From NCBI RefSeq assembly GCF_900149695.1, contig NZ_LT703004.1, positions 62,001 to 126,000 of the forward strand: 64,000 nucleotides of DNA. Direction: 5' to 3'. Under the pieces are notes generated by a model, which did no database searches, was not told the origin of the DNA, and saw only the letters and a program-made list of their open reading frames with translations. Within the stretch, counting starts at the first letter, position 1. The number at the start of each line of letters is the position of its first letter. A program made the translations under genes and the position numbers. Positions 26,757 through 36,319 of the stretch are shown piece by piece. This DNA is from Anderseniella sp. Alg231-50 (GTDB taxonomy: Bacteria > Pseudomonadota > Alphaproteobacteria > Rhizobiales > Aestuariivirgaceae).

Positions 26757-27545
26757 TCAATCAAACAGAACATTCAACAGTTTTGAAACCCCGTCTTTCA
26801 ACACCGGCAAGTGCTGTTCAGCGGTTTCGCGGCTCACGCGCACTGTTGGAGCATGATAGGCCAAGGCACCGAAATACCGGTCACCCTGCAGGTAAATCGG
26901 CACGGCAACCGCAACCATCCCATCCATGAACTCTTCGTTGTCCACCGAATGGCCCTGTCTTGCCACCTTGTCCAGTTCCGCCAGCAGGCCACTTACGCTG
27001 GTGTGGGTATTGCCGGTGTGTGCTTCAAGCTTGAGCATTTCCACAAACTGCGTGCGGCGTTGCGGCGGCAGGCTGGCCAGGTAGGTCTTGCCACTGGCAG
27101 TACAATGAAACGGCACATTGGTACCAACCGGCAGCTGGATGCGGAACGGCCATTCCGTCTCCACCCTGTCGAGATAGCGCATGCCAGCATCTTCGGGCAC
27201 GACAAGGTTGACGGTCTCATTGACCTTGCGCGCCACGTCCTGCAGGGCCTGGTGACGGGCAATCGACGTGTCGCTGGTGGACAGAAGCCCGGCCGCCATG
27301 CGCCGCAACCTGCGCGCCGGCCGCAAGCGACGCGGATCAGAGTCACGCGTCAGGTAGCCTTCGGCCAGCAAGGTCTGGCAAAGCCGGTGGATGGATGGTT
27401 TCGGCAGGCCCAGTTGCCGGTTGATCTCACTTGGTGTCATCGGCTTGCCGGCGTCGGCGACAATCTCGGCAATCATCAACAGGCGCAGATTTGTCGGCAC
27501 CCTGTCGGTGTCCGCCGCCGTCTTTGAAGCTGCTTCAACAATCAT
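26757..27545 (-). CDS. IclR family transcriptional regulator
   Basis: A 262-residue regulator from the ATG at 27545, which has GAGAGGA 5 nt upstream; a second ATG at 27560 and a long open frame to 27671 are possible but less supported. The winged helix (about residues 20-80) contains 'TPSEINRQLGLPKPSIHRLCQTLLAEGYL' (span), and the IclR effector domain follows with 'CTASGKTYLASL' and 'GMVAVAVPIYLQGDRYFGAL'. It is divergent from the GMC oxidoreductase gene across 151 AT-rich bp. Confidence 0.9.
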   Translation of the reverse strand: MIVEAASKTAADTDRVPTNLRLLMIAEIVADAGKPMTPSEINRQLGLPKPSIHRLCQTLLAEGYLTRDSDPRRLRPARRLRRMAAGLLSTSDTSIARHQALQDVARKVNETVNLVVPEDAGMRYLDRVETEWPFRIQLPVGTNVPFHCTASGKTYLASLPPQRRTQFVEMLKLEAHTGNTHTSVSGLLAELDKVARQGHSVDNEEFMDGMVAVAVPIYLQGDRYFGALAYHAPTVRVSRETAEQHLPVLKDGVSKLLNVLFD

Positions 27546-27592
27546 GTGGTCCTCTCCCATGTTCGCTATGCCCGTTTGCTCGGGAAAAATTT

Positions 27593-27604
27593 GATTAACT
27601 AATC
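27593..27604. promoter_or_regulatory. Candidate IclR operator palindrome
   Basis: The inverted repeat GATTA-AC-TAATC sits in the AT-rich divergent region between the IclR and GMC oxidoreductase genes. It is the most symmetrical element in the gap. Assignment to the IclR protein is inferred from position only. Confidence 0.35.
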
Positions 27605-27696
27605 GTAATTTTTGCTTGCGATGAGGCCAGTTTAATGATCTTATCACAAAAAACAATAATAAAAGTCTCATTTTTTGAATTTTCGGGGAGTGTGCG

Positions 27697-29298
27697 TTGG
27701 AATTCGACTATGTGATCGTCGGCGCCGGTTCGGCGGGCTGTGCAATTGCTGCGCGCCTGTCTGAGAACCCGTCTGTCAGCGTGGCCCTTGTCGAGGCCGG
27801 CGGGCGCGACAGCTCACCGTGGATTCATATTCCGGTCGGATATTTCAAGACGATCCAGAACCCTGCCCTCAACTGGATGTACCGGACCGCATCTGACCCT
27901 GGCCTCAACGGACGCAAGCTGAACTGGCCGAGAGGCAAGACACTCGGCGGTTCAAGCTCAATCAACGGCCTGCTCTATGTGCGCGGTCAGGCCCAGGACT
28001 ATGATCACTGGCGCCAGCTGGGCAATGCCGGCTGGGCGTGGAAAGACGTACTGCCACTGTTCAAGCGCGCCGAAAACTGGGAAGACGGAGAGAACGAACT
28101 GCGCGGTGGCGATGGCCCGCTTTCGGTCACTCACTCCCGAAAGTCCTGGAAAATCGTCGATGCGTGGGTGAAAGCAGCCCAGAACGCAGGCTTTCCCTAC
28201 AACGCCGACTACAATGGCGCTGATCAGTATGGCGTCGGATATTTCCAGCTGACCGCCCATGGCGGACTGCGCTGCTCGTCAGCCAAGGCCTATCTCAAAC
28301 CCATCCGTGATCGCAAGAACCTGGAAATCATCACCAATGTGATGACGGAGAAGGTGATTTTTGACGGCAAGCGGGCCATCGGCATCCAGGGTACACGTGG
28401 CGGGCAACCGATTGTCATAAAGGCGCGCAATGAGGTCGTCCTGTCGGCAGGCGCCATCGGCTCTCCGCAAATCCTGATGCTGTCCGGCATCGGGCCTTCA
28501 GAGCAATTGACCGGACACGGCATCGAGGTGCTTCACACAAGTGCCGGCATCGGCAAGAACCTGCAGGATCACCTGCAGGCGCGCCCGGTGTACAAATGCT
28601 CGGTTCCAACCATCAACACGCGTACCCGGGGCTTGTGGAACCAGGCCAAGATCGGTCTGGAGTACGCAACGAAACGCACCGGCCCGATGACCATGGCAGC
28701 CAGCCTCGGCACCGGCTATCTGAAAACCAGGCCTGAACTTGAAACACCGGACATCCAGTTTCATATCCAGCCGTTCAGCGCCGACAATCCGACCGAGGGC
28801 ACCCACCGTTTCGACGCCTTCACGGCATCGGTACTGCAGATGCGTCCGGAAAGCGCTGGTGAGCTGGTACTCAAGTCCAGCAACCCGAACGACCATCCTG
28901 TCATTCACCCGAACTATCTGGCGACCCAGCTTGACCAGGATACCATCGTCGAGGGCATCCGGATTGCGCGGCATATTTGCAGGCAGCGACCGGTGGCCGA
29001 CGTGATCACCGAAGAACACGCGCCGGGCAAGGCAATTGCCGACGATGACTATGATGCACTGCTCAACTGGGCCCGCGACACAGCCACCACGATCTACCAT
29101 CCGACCGGCACCTGCAAGATGGGCCCTGACAGTGACAAGATGGCGGTTGTGGATGAGCGGTTGCGCGTCAAGGGCGTCTCAAACCTGCGCGTTGCAGACT
29201 GCTCCATCATGCCGCAAATCGTCTCCGGCAACACCAATGCGCCCGCCATCATGATCGGTGAGCGAGTGAGTGACATAATTCGTGAGGACGCTCGCTAA
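27697..29298 (+). CDS. GMC family oxidoreductase (choline dehydrogenase-like)
   Basis: A 533-residue FAD-dependent alcohol dehydrogenase. It starts at a TTG with GGGGAG 6 nt upstream, immediately before 'EFDYVIVGAGSAGC'. GMC signature 1 is 'GKTLGGSSSINGLLYVRG', signature 2 'SAGAIGSPQILMLSGIGP', and the catalytic His lies in 'YHPTGTCKMG' near residue 467 with the C-terminal 'SGNTNAPAIMIGE'. Relatives oxidise choline, polyethylene glycol or other primary alcohols; the substrate is not fixed. It overlaps the TerC gene by 1 bp (TAATG) and is divergent from an IclR gene. Confidence 0.88.
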   Translation: MEFDYVIVGAGSAGCAIAARLSENPSVSVALVEAGGRDSSPWIHIPVGYFKTIQNPALNWMYRTASDPGLNGRKLNWPRGKTLGGSSSINGLLYVRGQAQDYDHWRQLGNAGWAWKDVLPLFKRAENWEDGENELRGGDGPLSVTHSRKSWKIVDAWVKAAQNAGFPYNADYNGADQYGVGYFQLTAHGGLRCSSAKAYLKPIRDRKNLEIITNVMTEKVIFDGKRAIGIQGTRGGQPIVIKARNEVVLSAGAIGSPQILMLSGIGPSEQLTGHGIEVLHTSAGIGKNLQDHLQARPVYKCSVPTINTRTRGLWNQAKIGLEYATKRTGPMTMAASLGTGYLKTRPELETPDIQFHIQPFSADNPTEGTHRFDAFTASVLQMRPESAGELVLKSSNPNDHPVIHPNYLATQLDQDTIVEGIRIARHICRQRPVADVITEEHAPGKAIADDDYDALLNWARDTATTIYHPTGTCKMGPDSDKMAVVDERLRVKGVSNLRVADCSIMPQIVSGNTNAPAIMIGERVSDIIREDAR

Positions 29299-29948
29299 TG
29301 TGGGAAAATGTAATTGACTTCGGCCAGATCGTTATCGCTGACATTATCCTGTCAGGCGACAATGCGCTGATCATCGGTATGGCTGCTGCCGGACTGGCGC
29401 CGGAACTTCGCAAGAAGGCGATAATGTTCGGCATGGTGATTGCGGCAGTGCTGCGCATCGTGTTTGCGATCGTGGCCACCAAGCTCCTCGGCATCCCAGG
29501 CATCCTGTTTGTTGGTGCGTGCCTGCTGTTCTGGGTATGCTGGCGGCTGTACAGCGACTTGCGCGAAGGAGTTGGGGAACATCAACTGCAACCTGCTGAC
29601 GCAATGCAGATAGCGGAAGATGAAAGCCAGGGCTATACCGGCCCGCCGCGGCGTACCATGATGGCTGCGTTGATCTCCATCACCATCGCCGATGTTTCCA
29701 TGTCGCTCGACAATGTACTGGCAGTTGCTGCAATCGCCGACGGAGACACTACTAAGCTGGTGTTTGGTCTGGGCCTTGCTATCCTGCTTATGGCATTTGC
29801 CGCCACAATGATCATGAAGCTACTGACCAAATACCCCTGGATTTCATGGCTTGGCCTCGTTGTCCTGCTGTATGTCGCAGGTGAGATGATGTATCGCGGC
29901 CTGCTGGATCCGTCATATGGAGTTCTTAAACTGATGGGAATGGCATGA
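29298..29948 (+). CDS. TerC family integral membrane protein (YjbE type)
   Basis: A 216-residue membrane protein with about seven hydrophobic segments. Two repeats each carry an acidic metal-binding motif: 'LSGDNALIIGMAA' near residue 20 and 'MSLDNVLAVAAIA' near residue 135. TerC/YjbE relatives are linked to manganese or other metal export. It is translationally coupled to the GMC oxidoreductase by a TAATG overlap, an uncommon pairing; whether metal supply to a neighbouring enzyme is involved is unknown. Confidence 0.87.
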   Translation: MWENVIDFGQIVIADIILSGDNALIIGMAAAGLAPELRKKAIMFGMVIAAVLRIVFAIVATKLLGIPGILFVGACLLFWVCWRLYSDLREGVGEHQLQPADAMQIAEDESQGYTGPPRRTMMAALISITIADVSMSLDNVLAVAAIADGDTTKLVFGLGLAILLMAFAATMIMKLLTKYPWISWLGLVVLLYVAGEMMYRGLLDPSYGVLKLMGMA

Positions 29949-30085
29949 CGTAAGAGAATTACAGGCTGCAGTCCCTGTGGCAGTTACAAACTGCCTGAAG
30001 TCCCTGCAAGCAGAATGCTGGCCGAACTGGTTTCGGTCGGTGAAAAGTTGGAGTAGTTCCGAGAACGACAAAAGGGAGGAAAACC

Positions 30086-31204
30086 ATGTCGATTTTCAAG
30101 AAGATGGTACAGGCAACCGCCGGTATCGCCCTCATGGCTACAGTTGCGGCAGCACCGCAAATTGCTGAAGCCAAAACCACTATCCGCGTACAGTCGGTGA
30201 TCTCAGCCAAGGCTGACGAAGTGGTAATGCTGAAGAACTTTGCCCAGGACGTATCTGACCTGACAAGCGGTGAAGTCGTCATCGAAGTGCTTCCTGCCGG
30301 CGCCGTAGTCGGTGTCAAGGAAACCCTCGATGCTGTTGACAAGGGCCTGGTTGAAGGCGGCTTTGCATGGACACACTACTGGTCAGGCAAGCACCCGGCA
30401 GCCATGCTGTTCGGCTCACCTGTTGCGGGCGCCGGTGTCGGCATCGACAACATCGCCTTCATCTCGTGGTTCCAGTTCGGTGGCGGCAAAGAGCTCTATG
30501 AAGAGCTTTGGAAAGAAATGGGCATGAATGTTAAAGGCTTCATGCTGCAGCCTGTTGGCCCCGAAGCCCTTGGCTGGTTCAAAGAGCCGATCAACTCCAT
30601 GGCCGACTTCCGCAAGTACCGTTTCCGCACACCTCCAGGCATCCCTGGCCAGACCTACAAGGACATCGGCGTAGCGTCGGTTGCCATGGGCGGCGGCGAC
30701 ATCCTGCCAGCACTTGAAAAGGGCACGATCGATGCCGCTGAGTGGTGCTGCCCGAAGCCTGACTCCGTGTTCGGTTTCCAGAAAGTGCTGAAGCACTACT
30801 ACCTGCAGGGTCTTCACCAGGTTGTGGTGAACGCTGACCTGTACATCAATGGCGATGTATACAACAGCCTCACCGATCTGCAGAAGAAAGCGCTGGAAGT
30901 TGCAGCAAATGCTTCGCTGTCAAAAGCCATGTCTTACCGCATCTATGAAAACGGCAAGGCACTGAAAAAGCTGGTGGAAGAAGACGGCGTCATCCTGCAT
31001 GACACACCTGCCGACTACTTCCCTGCCTACATGGGCGCTGCCAAAGCCGCGCTTGAGAAGAACGCCGCTGAAAACCCGTTCTTCGCCAAGGTCTGGCAGT
31101 CCCAGAAAGACTTCGCTGCAATCGCAGTGCCTTACTGGGCCGGTTCACAGGCCTCCAACGCGGCTCTCGGCAAGGCCTTTGCCGACAGCATCAAGAAGAA
31201 GTAA
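30086..31204 (+). CDS. TRAP transporter solute-binding protein (DctP)
   Basis: A 372-residue periplasmic binding protein with a Sec signal peptide ending near 'APQIAEAKT'. The DctP family is recognised from the N-terminal strand 'TIRVQSVISAKADEVVMLKNFAQDV' (span) and the region 'RKYRFRTPPGIPGQTYKDIGVASVAMGGGDILPALEKGTIDAAEW' in which the conserved Arg of 'RFRTPPG' should bind a substrate carboxylate. It resembles the 2-oxoacid/lactate-binding TakP branch. It heads a transporter operon and is separated from the permease by a hairpin at 31219-31244. SD AGGGAGG precedes the ATG. Confidence 0.9.
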   Translation: MSIFKKMVQATAGIALMATVAAAPQIAEAKTTIRVQSVISAKADEVVMLKNFAQDVSDLTSGEVVIEVLPAGAVVGVKETLDAVDKGLVEGGFAWTHYWSGKHPAAMLFGSPVAGAGVGIDNIAFISWFQFGGGKELYEELWKEMGMNVKGFMLQPVGPEALGWFKEPINSMADFRKYRFRTPPGIPGQTYKDIGVASVAMGGGDILPALEKGTIDAAEWCCPKPDSVFGFQKVLKHYYLQGLHQVVVNADLYINGDVYNSLTDLQKKALEVAANASLSKAMSYRIYENGKALKKLVEEDGVILHDTPADYFPAYMGAAKAALEKNAAENPFFAKVWQSQKDFAAIAVPYWAGSQASNAALGKAFADSIKKK

Positions 31205-31218
31205 TCCTTTGACGGATC

Positions 31219-31244
31219 GGCGGGCATCCAGTGTGATGCCCGCC
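31219..31244 (+). terminator. Intercistronic hairpin after the TRAP binding-protein gene
   Basis: A perfect 10-bp stem, GGCGGGCATC (31219-31228) with GATGCCCGCC (31235-31244), lies 14 nt after the DctP stop and is followed by the T-rich AATCTTCTTCT. It most likely causes partial termination, giving excess binding protein over permease. Confidence 0.7.
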
Positions 31245-31331
31245 AATCTTCTTCTGCTTTCAAGCCGGGCACAGAAACCGGCTATTTCATAAAAACCATT
31301 GAACACTTGGACCCTCTGGGAGGAGCGGCAG

Positions 31332-33695
31332 ATGGCTGAGGAAATTGGCGAACTCGATATCACAGACGAGTTGATCGCGGAGCGACGCGCGGAAGAACCC
31401 GGACAGACGCCGGAAGACATGACGCCGTGGCAGAGGCCTATAACGGCGTTTATCGATGTCCTGAACCTGTGGGCAGGGCGGATCACCTGCTTTCTGTTGA
31501 TCCCTCTCATCATCGCGATGGTGTTCGAGGTTGTATCGCGCAAGCTGTTCGCCGTGTTCACCGATTACGGCTACAACGAACTGGCCATTTCAATCGGGCT
31601 TGGCCCGACCCTCTGGGTCTATGATACCAGCCGAATGCTGGGCGGCGTGCTGTTTATGGCCGCTGCCGGTTACGCGCTGATGCGCGGTGTGCATATCCGG
31701 GCGGATTTCCTGTACCGGAACTGGACACCGAAGACCCAGGCCACCGTCGATGCAGCGCTTTATCTGCTGCTGTATTTCCCGGCCATGCTGTTCTTCTTCT
31801 GGAGTGCGCTCGATTTCACCATGGATGCCTTCGGCTGGAAAGGCTGGGGCCAACCTTTAGGAATTTGGGAACGCGCCAGTGATTCAACCTGGGCGCCGGT
31901 GCTGGGTCCTGCCCGAGCCGCCATGCCGATAGGTGCGTTGCTGTTGTTCCTGCAAGGATTTCCCGAACTGTTCCGGGCATTCCACCAGATGGGCAAGGAA
32001 CGCGAAGCCAAGTTCGTCAAAATCCTGCCGGTCTACTTCATCGTACTGGCCGTCATCTTCGTCAGCGTCTTCTATCCCAACGCAACGCCAATCGACGACT
32101 GGTGGGCTTCGCTCACGTCATCTGCAGGCATATTCGACTTCTCCAAGCCGACCATCGGGTTGTTCATGCTCGCGGCCATGCTGTTTTCGATCTTCGTGGG
32201 CTTTCCGATTTCGTTCACGCTGATCTTCCTGGCCTTCACGTTCGGATCGTGGGGCGCCGGCAGTGCGCTGACCTTCTACCTGATGACGCTGCAGACCAAC
32301 TCGGTCATGCTGGACGATCAGCTCGTAGCGGTTCCGCTGTTCATCTTCATGGGCATCATGATGGAACAGGCAGGCCTGATGGAAAGGCTGTTCAATGCCG
32401 TTCAGCTGATGATGTCCCGCACACGCGGTGCGCTTTATATCGCCGTGCTGTTCGTTTCCATGATCTTTGCAGCCGCCACCGGTATTGTTGGTGCGTCGGT
32501 GACGATCCTGGGCATCATGGCGGCAAAGACCATGAACAAGTCAGGCTATGATGTAAGGCTGGCCGCGGGCACGATTACGGCCGGTGGTACGCTGGGCATC
32601 CTGATACCGCCGTCGATCATGCTGATTGTCATGGGGCCGGTACTGGAGGTGCCGGTGACCGACCTGTTCCGAGCTGCAATCGTACCGGGCATCCTGCTTG
32701 CCGTGCTGTACATGGTGTATGCCATCGGCCGCTGCATGATCAATCCGAACCTGGGGCCCATACTGCCCGAAGACGAGCAGCCTGAAACCTCGCCTTACTA
32801 TCTGCTTGAAGTAATCGGTGTCATGGCCTCGATTGTCGTTCTCACCTACCTGCTGGGTGCAGGTGCGGCCGGTACTCTCGCCTTCATTCCGCTTGGCGGA
32901 TTGATCCTGCCGATCCTGTGGCTGGGCTTCATGTTCTTTGTCTACAGTTGGACACGCAAGAACAAGCCGGGCGGATTCTACTTCTCAGACCTCTGGTATG
33001 AGTTCTTCATGGGTCTGGTGCCGCCAACAGTGCTGATCGCCTTCGCGCTCGGCTCCATCCTGGCCGGCTGGGCAACGCCTGCCGAAGCGGCCGCATGTGG
33101 TGCCTTTGGTGCGATCGTGCTGTCATTTGCCTACCGGAAACTGACGGCACTCGGGTTCTACGATGCCATGATCAAGACACTGGAGATTTCGGTGCTGATC
33201 ATGTTCCTGGTGGCAGCATCAAACTTCTTCGGTGCCGTGTTCTCCAACCTGGGTACACCGAAGTTCCTCACCGAACTGCTGCTGTCGATGGACCTGTCCA
33301 CTGCTGCCATGCTGATCTTCGTCATGGCACTGGTGTTCCTGCTCGGCTGGCCGCTCGAATGGGTGCCGATCGTGCTGATCATCGTGCCGATCCTGGTGCC
33401 GCTGCTGGTATCGCTGAACGTGAACCTGACATGGTTTGCAATTCTGGTCGCGGTGAACCTGCAAACTGCCTGGCTGTCACCGCCGGTGGCGCTGTCCGCC
33501 TACTTCCTGAAGGGCGTTGTGCCTGAATGGGACCTGAAGGACATCTACTTCGGCATGATGCAGTTCATGGTCATCCAGGTGATCGGTCTGGCACTGATCT
33601 TCATGCTGCCCGGCTTTGCGCTGTGGCTGCCGGAGTGGCTGTCACCGGCCGGTGCGCAACCGTTCCTCAGTTATGTCGGATACGGCAGCAACTAG
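31332..33695 (+). CDS. Fused TRAP transporter permease (DctQ-DctM)
   Basis: A 787-residue inner-membrane protein from the ATG at 31332, which has GGGAGGA 7 nt upstream; an ATG at 31299 is in frame but has no comparable site. About residues 45-240 form the four-helix DctQ small subunit, and about 275-775 the large DctM permease with 'AAATGIVGASVTILG' and 'TITAGGTLGILIPPS' motifs. Fusions of Q and M are known in this family, though the extra helices in the linker make it long. It pairs with the upstream binding protein for sodium-driven uptake of an organic acid. A strong terminator follows. Confidence 0.9.
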   Translation: MAEEIGELDITDELIAERRAEEPGQTPEDMTPWQRPITAFIDVLNLWAGRITCFLLIPLIIAMVFEVVSRKLFAVFTDYGYNELAISIGLGPTLWVYDTSRMLGGVLFMAAAGYALMRGVHIRADFLYRNWTPKTQATVDAALYLLLYFPAMLFFFWSALDFTMDAFGWKGWGQPLGIWERASDSTWAPVLGPARAAMPIGALLLFLQGFPELFRAFHQMGKEREAKFVKILPVYFIVLAVIFVSVFYPNATPIDDWWASLTSSAGIFDFSKPTIGLFMLAAMLFSIFVGFPISFTLIFLAFTFGSWGAGSALTFYLMTLQTNSVMLDDQLVAVPLFIFMGIMMEQAGLMERLFNAVQLMMSRTRGALYIAVLFVSMIFAAATGIVGASVTILGIMAAKTMNKSGYDVRLAAGTITAGGTLGILIPPSIMLIVMGPVLEVPVTDLFRAAIVPGILLAVLYMVYAIGRCMINPNLGPILPEDEQPETSPYYLLEVIGVMASIVVLTYLLGAGAAGTLAFIPLGGLILPILWLGFMFFVYSWTRKNKPGGFYFSDLWYEFFMGLVPPTVLIAFALGSILAGWATPAEAAACGAFGAIVLSFAYRKLTALGFYDAMIKTLEISVLIMFLVAASNFFGAVFSNLGTPKFLTELLLSMDLSTAAMLIFVMALVFLLGWPLEWVPIVLIIVPILVPLLVSLNVNLTWFAILVAVNLQTAWLSPPVALSAYFLKGVVPEWDLKDIYFGMMQFMVIQVIGLALIFMLPGFALWLPEWLSPAGAQPFLSYVGYGSN

Positions 33696-33722
33696 GACGG
33701 CACCAACGTGCAACAAAATCAG

Positions 33723-33750
33723 GGCCCGCTCTCAATCGAGAGCGGGCCTT
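33723..33750 (+). terminator. Intrinsic terminator after the TRAP operon
   Basis: An 11-bp perfect stem, GGCCCGCTCTC (33723-33733) with GAGAGCGGGCC (33738-33748) and a 4-nt loop, is followed by TT. It lies between the TRAP permease and the convergent alcohol dehydrogenase gene and may serve both directions. Confidence 0.8.
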
Positions 33751-33799
33751 ACTGCATTGTCAAAAGCAAAACCGCTTCCCCCAAGGGAAATGTGCCAGA

Positions 33800-34786
33800 T
33801 CAGGCAGGCTGCAGAATGATCTTCGGCGCTGCGCACTGGCCTGTCGAGATGTCATCAAACGCCTGCGCTCCGCTTTTCAGGGGCCGTTTTTCGATCCAGC
33901 TAAGCTTTCCAAGCTTGCCGGTGAAAATGGCTTCCGCAGTCGCTTCGAAGTCGTTCATTGTATAGGTGTAGGTGCCGATAAAGGTAACCTCCTGCAGCGT
34001 CATGCGGCGGATGTCCAGCCCGCCTTCAGCGGCGCCCAGGCCGATGTGCATGATCAACCCGCCCGGCTGCACCAGTTTGCTCGCCGATGCGCGGGTCGCC
34101 GCTATACCCACCGCGTCGATAACCAGGTCCGGCATCTCATGCTCATCTGCCTGTTTGAGGCACTTGATATCCTCCGTCTCGATGATCCGGTTGCGCCGTG
34201 ACGAATTGGGCTCCACGATCGTCACCTGCCTGCCGCCCTGAGCCCTGAAAGCCAATGCTGCTCCCAGCCCTATGGCACCACCGCCCAGAACCAGGCAGCG
34301 CACCTGGGCCAGATCGCCGCCCAACGCGGTCCTGGCCAGCCTGACCGCATGCCATCCACAGGCCAGCGGCTCACACAGGGCCGCGCTTTCCAGCGCTACA
34401 CTATCGGGAACATTGACAAGATTGCCTTCGGGCATGGCCAAAAGCTCTGCAAATGCGCCTTCGCGCGGTGGCATGGATATGATCTGGCGGCTGGAACACA
34501 GATTGTCCCTGCCGGCGATGCAGGCTTCACATTTGCCGCACGTTACCAGGGGGTTGACTGTCACCCGACGCACGGCACCGCCAAAACCGACAATCTCTCC
34601 GGCTGCCTCATGCCCCAGGACCAGTGGTGCGGGCCGGCGTTCATCGTGTCCTGCCCAAGCATGCATGTCCGAACCGCAAATGCCGGACGCCCTCACCCTG
34701 ATCAACGCCTCACCCGCTGCCGGTGCCGGGTCGTCGACAGTCTTGAATTCCATCGTCTTGCTGCCAGTGTAAACCAGTGCCTTCAT
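33800..34786 (-). CDS. Zinc-dependent alcohol/polyol dehydrogenase (MDR family)
   Basis: A 328-residue medium-chain dehydrogenase. Catalytic zinc ligands lie in 'GICGSDMHAWAG' and 'GHEAAGE', the structural zinc lobe in 'CGKCEACIAGRDNLC', and the Rossmann loop is 'LGGGAIGLG' with an acidic 'VEPN' at the end of the second strand, favouring NAD. It is closest in style to threonine/sorbitol/idonate dehydrogenases. The substrate is undetermined. It converges on the TRAP operon. Confidence 0.87.
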   Translation of the reverse strand: MKALVYTGSKTMEFKTVDDPAPAAGEALIRVRASGICGSDMHAWAGHDERRPAPLVLGHEAAGEIVGFGGAVRRVTVNPLVTCGKCEACIAGRDNLCSSRQIISMPPREGAFAELLAMPEGNLVNVPDSVALESAALCEPLACGWHAVRLARTALGGDLAQVRCLVLGGGAIGLGAALAFRAQGGRQVTIVEPNSSRRNRIIETEDIKCLKQADEHEMPDLVIDAVGIAATRASASKLVQPGGLIMHIGLGAAEGGLDIRRMTLQEVTFIGTYTYTMNDFEATAEAIFTGKLGKLSWIEKRPLKSGAQAFDDISTGQCAAPKIILQPA

Positions 34787-34997
34787 TTCGCTATGAAACC
34801 TCCATCGGTAGCGTGCTCCCTACCAATGACATAACAAACTGCTTCATGACAGCGAAACACTGCCGGCACGATCAATTCCGTGGCAGAATTCAGCGGTGTT
34901 TCCCAGCCCAACTGTCCAGCAGGCCCCCGACACCCCCAATTTCACGAACTTGCAGTAAATCCTGATTGACCGCAGCAATGTCCACACTTGGCCGCAA

Positions 34998-35025
34998 TTG
35001 AGGTCTAACTCATTGTAGATATAGA
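34998..35025 (+). promoter_or_regulatory. Candidate sigma-70 promoter
   Basis: TTGAGG (34998-35003) and TATAGA (35020-35025) are separated by 16 bp, and would place a start site about 20 nt before the ATG at 35055. The rest of the gap 34787-34997 shows nothing I can support. Confidence 0.3.
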
Positions 35026-35054
35026 CAACTTATACCGATGAAGGGTTCACACTC

Positions 35055-35504
35055 ATGATCCGCAAGTTCTGTTTATCACTGGCGCTTATGTGTGCCGTGT
35101 CTGTACCGGCCGTTTTTGCAACACTTGCCTCCGCCAATGCCGGGAGCAATGCCATCATCGAAATGACAATCGGCAAAATCGGCTTTCTGGTTGGCGTTTC
35201 GCGAGGCGACGGCAAGCTGTTCTACAACGGCAGACAGGCTGAACTTGACATCAACGGCCTGCGGGTCGGCCTGACCATCGGGGCGTCTTTTGCCAATATG
35301 CGCGGAGAAGTCTACAACCTTACCAGGATTGAAGACATTGCCGGTACCTACGTCAGCGCTCAGGCCTCGGCAGTGGCCATCAGCGGTGGTGGCCAGAACC
35401 TTGTGCTGATCAACGAACACAATGTGCGCCTTGTGTTGTGGGGCGAACAGCGTGGCCTTGATGCATCTCTGGATGCCGGCGGGATGCTGATTACGCTGAG
35501 GTAA
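35055..35504 (+). CDS. Small exported protein, SYLF/DUF1134-like
   Basis: A 149-residue protein with a clear signal peptide (about residues 1-28, ending 'ASANAGS'). The mature part is a short glycine-rich beta-rich domain ('FLVGVSRGDGKLFYNGRQ', 'GLRVGLTIGASFANMRGE', 'DIAGTYVSAQAS', 'LINEHNVRLVLWGEQRGL'). The pattern recalls YSC84/SYLF and DUF1134 (EipA) envelope proteins of alphaproteobacteria, but I cannot confirm the family. It stands alone with its own probable promoter. A short CCGCC-TTT-GGCGG hairpin follows at 35525-35537. Confidence 0.6.
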   Translation: MIRKFCLSLALMCAVSVPAVFATLASANAGSNAIIEMTIGKIGFLVGVSRGDGKLFYNGRQAELDINGLRVGLTIGASFANMRGEVYNLTRIEDIAGTYVSAQASAVAISGGGQNLVLINEHNVRLVLWGEQRGLDASLDAGGMLITLR

Positions 35505-35611
35505 TTCGTAAGTTTTTGGCTTTTCCGCCTTTGGCGGGCTATTCTCCACGCCTGAACAAATCCCTGATCGCGTCCCGGCCAAATAGCGTCAGGCGAGCGG
35601 GAATGCCAGTT

Positions 35612-36319
35612 TCAGATCAGGCCCATTTTCTTCAATGAGCCCAGGTCCAGGGACAGTTCACGGCGTTGAAACTGACCAAATACTTCCGACAGAAAAGATC
35701 TCAGGCGCAACCGCAAGGACGGCGGCAGGCTGCCATAGACGCCCTCCTGAAATTCGATGAATGAAAACGGCGCTTCTTCCGCGGCCGCCATTGCCTCGCG
35801 GTCGAGCAATGGCAGACTGAACACGGTGTCCGGCTCGATTTCCTCATAAACCTCGCGCGCCTGACGCGTGACCAGCGGGTTGCCGTTCCATGCATTGCGG
35901 ATCAGGTAAAACGTTTCGGTCGCATAGGCACCTCGCAGGTCCCTCGCGGTCATGACAGACGTCGCGGTCTGGTCCAGTACGTAGGCAATGACCATTTCAA
36001 TGCGTGCATCATGAGCTGCGTTGATAAAATCAAGATCATCGACAACCGTAAAAAATGCTTCCAGTTCGTGCGACGGCAGATCAATGATGTAATCGCGATC
36101 CGGTTCAGCGAGAATCTTGTCGAACATCCTGATCTGGCCGCTGGTTTTTTCAACTCCAATGAGAGTTGAACGATCGGGATAGAAACGATTTATGCGACCG
36201 CGCGGTTCTTCGCAGTCAAACACGTGAGGATCATGCCCCGTCATCAGCAGGTGATCCATCAACAGGCGTGCGGTCAAAGTCTTGCCGTTGCGTGCCTCAT
36301 CGGAACACACGACAATCAT
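35612..36319 (-). CDS. ParA/MipZ-like P-loop protein with degenerate Walker A
   Basis: A 235-residue protein from the ATG at 36319 (open frame to 36409). It is a clear paralogue of the neighbouring P-loop ATPase: both share 'FD-x-E-x-PRG' followed by 'RFYP', and a 'D(L)' strand about 75 residues later. Its nucleotide loop reads 'SDEARNGKTLTA', where the partner has the deviant Walker A 'KGGVGKTT'; the signature lysine is Glu and one Gly is Arg, while the P-loop GKT is kept. It may bind but not hydrolyse ATP, or act as a regulatory partner. Function unknown. Confidence 0.65.
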   Translation of the reverse strand: MIVVCSDEARNGKTLTARLLMDHLLMTGHDPHVFDCEEPRGRINRFYPDRSTLIGVEKTSGQIRMFDKILAEPDRDYIIDLPSHELEAFFTVVDDLDFINAAHDARIEMVIAYVLDQTATSVMTARDLRGAYATETFYLIRNAWNGNPLVTRQAREVYEEIEPDTVFSLPLLDREAMAAAEEAPFSFIEFQEGVYGSLPPSLRLRLRSFLSEVFGQFQRRELSLDLGSLKKMGLI

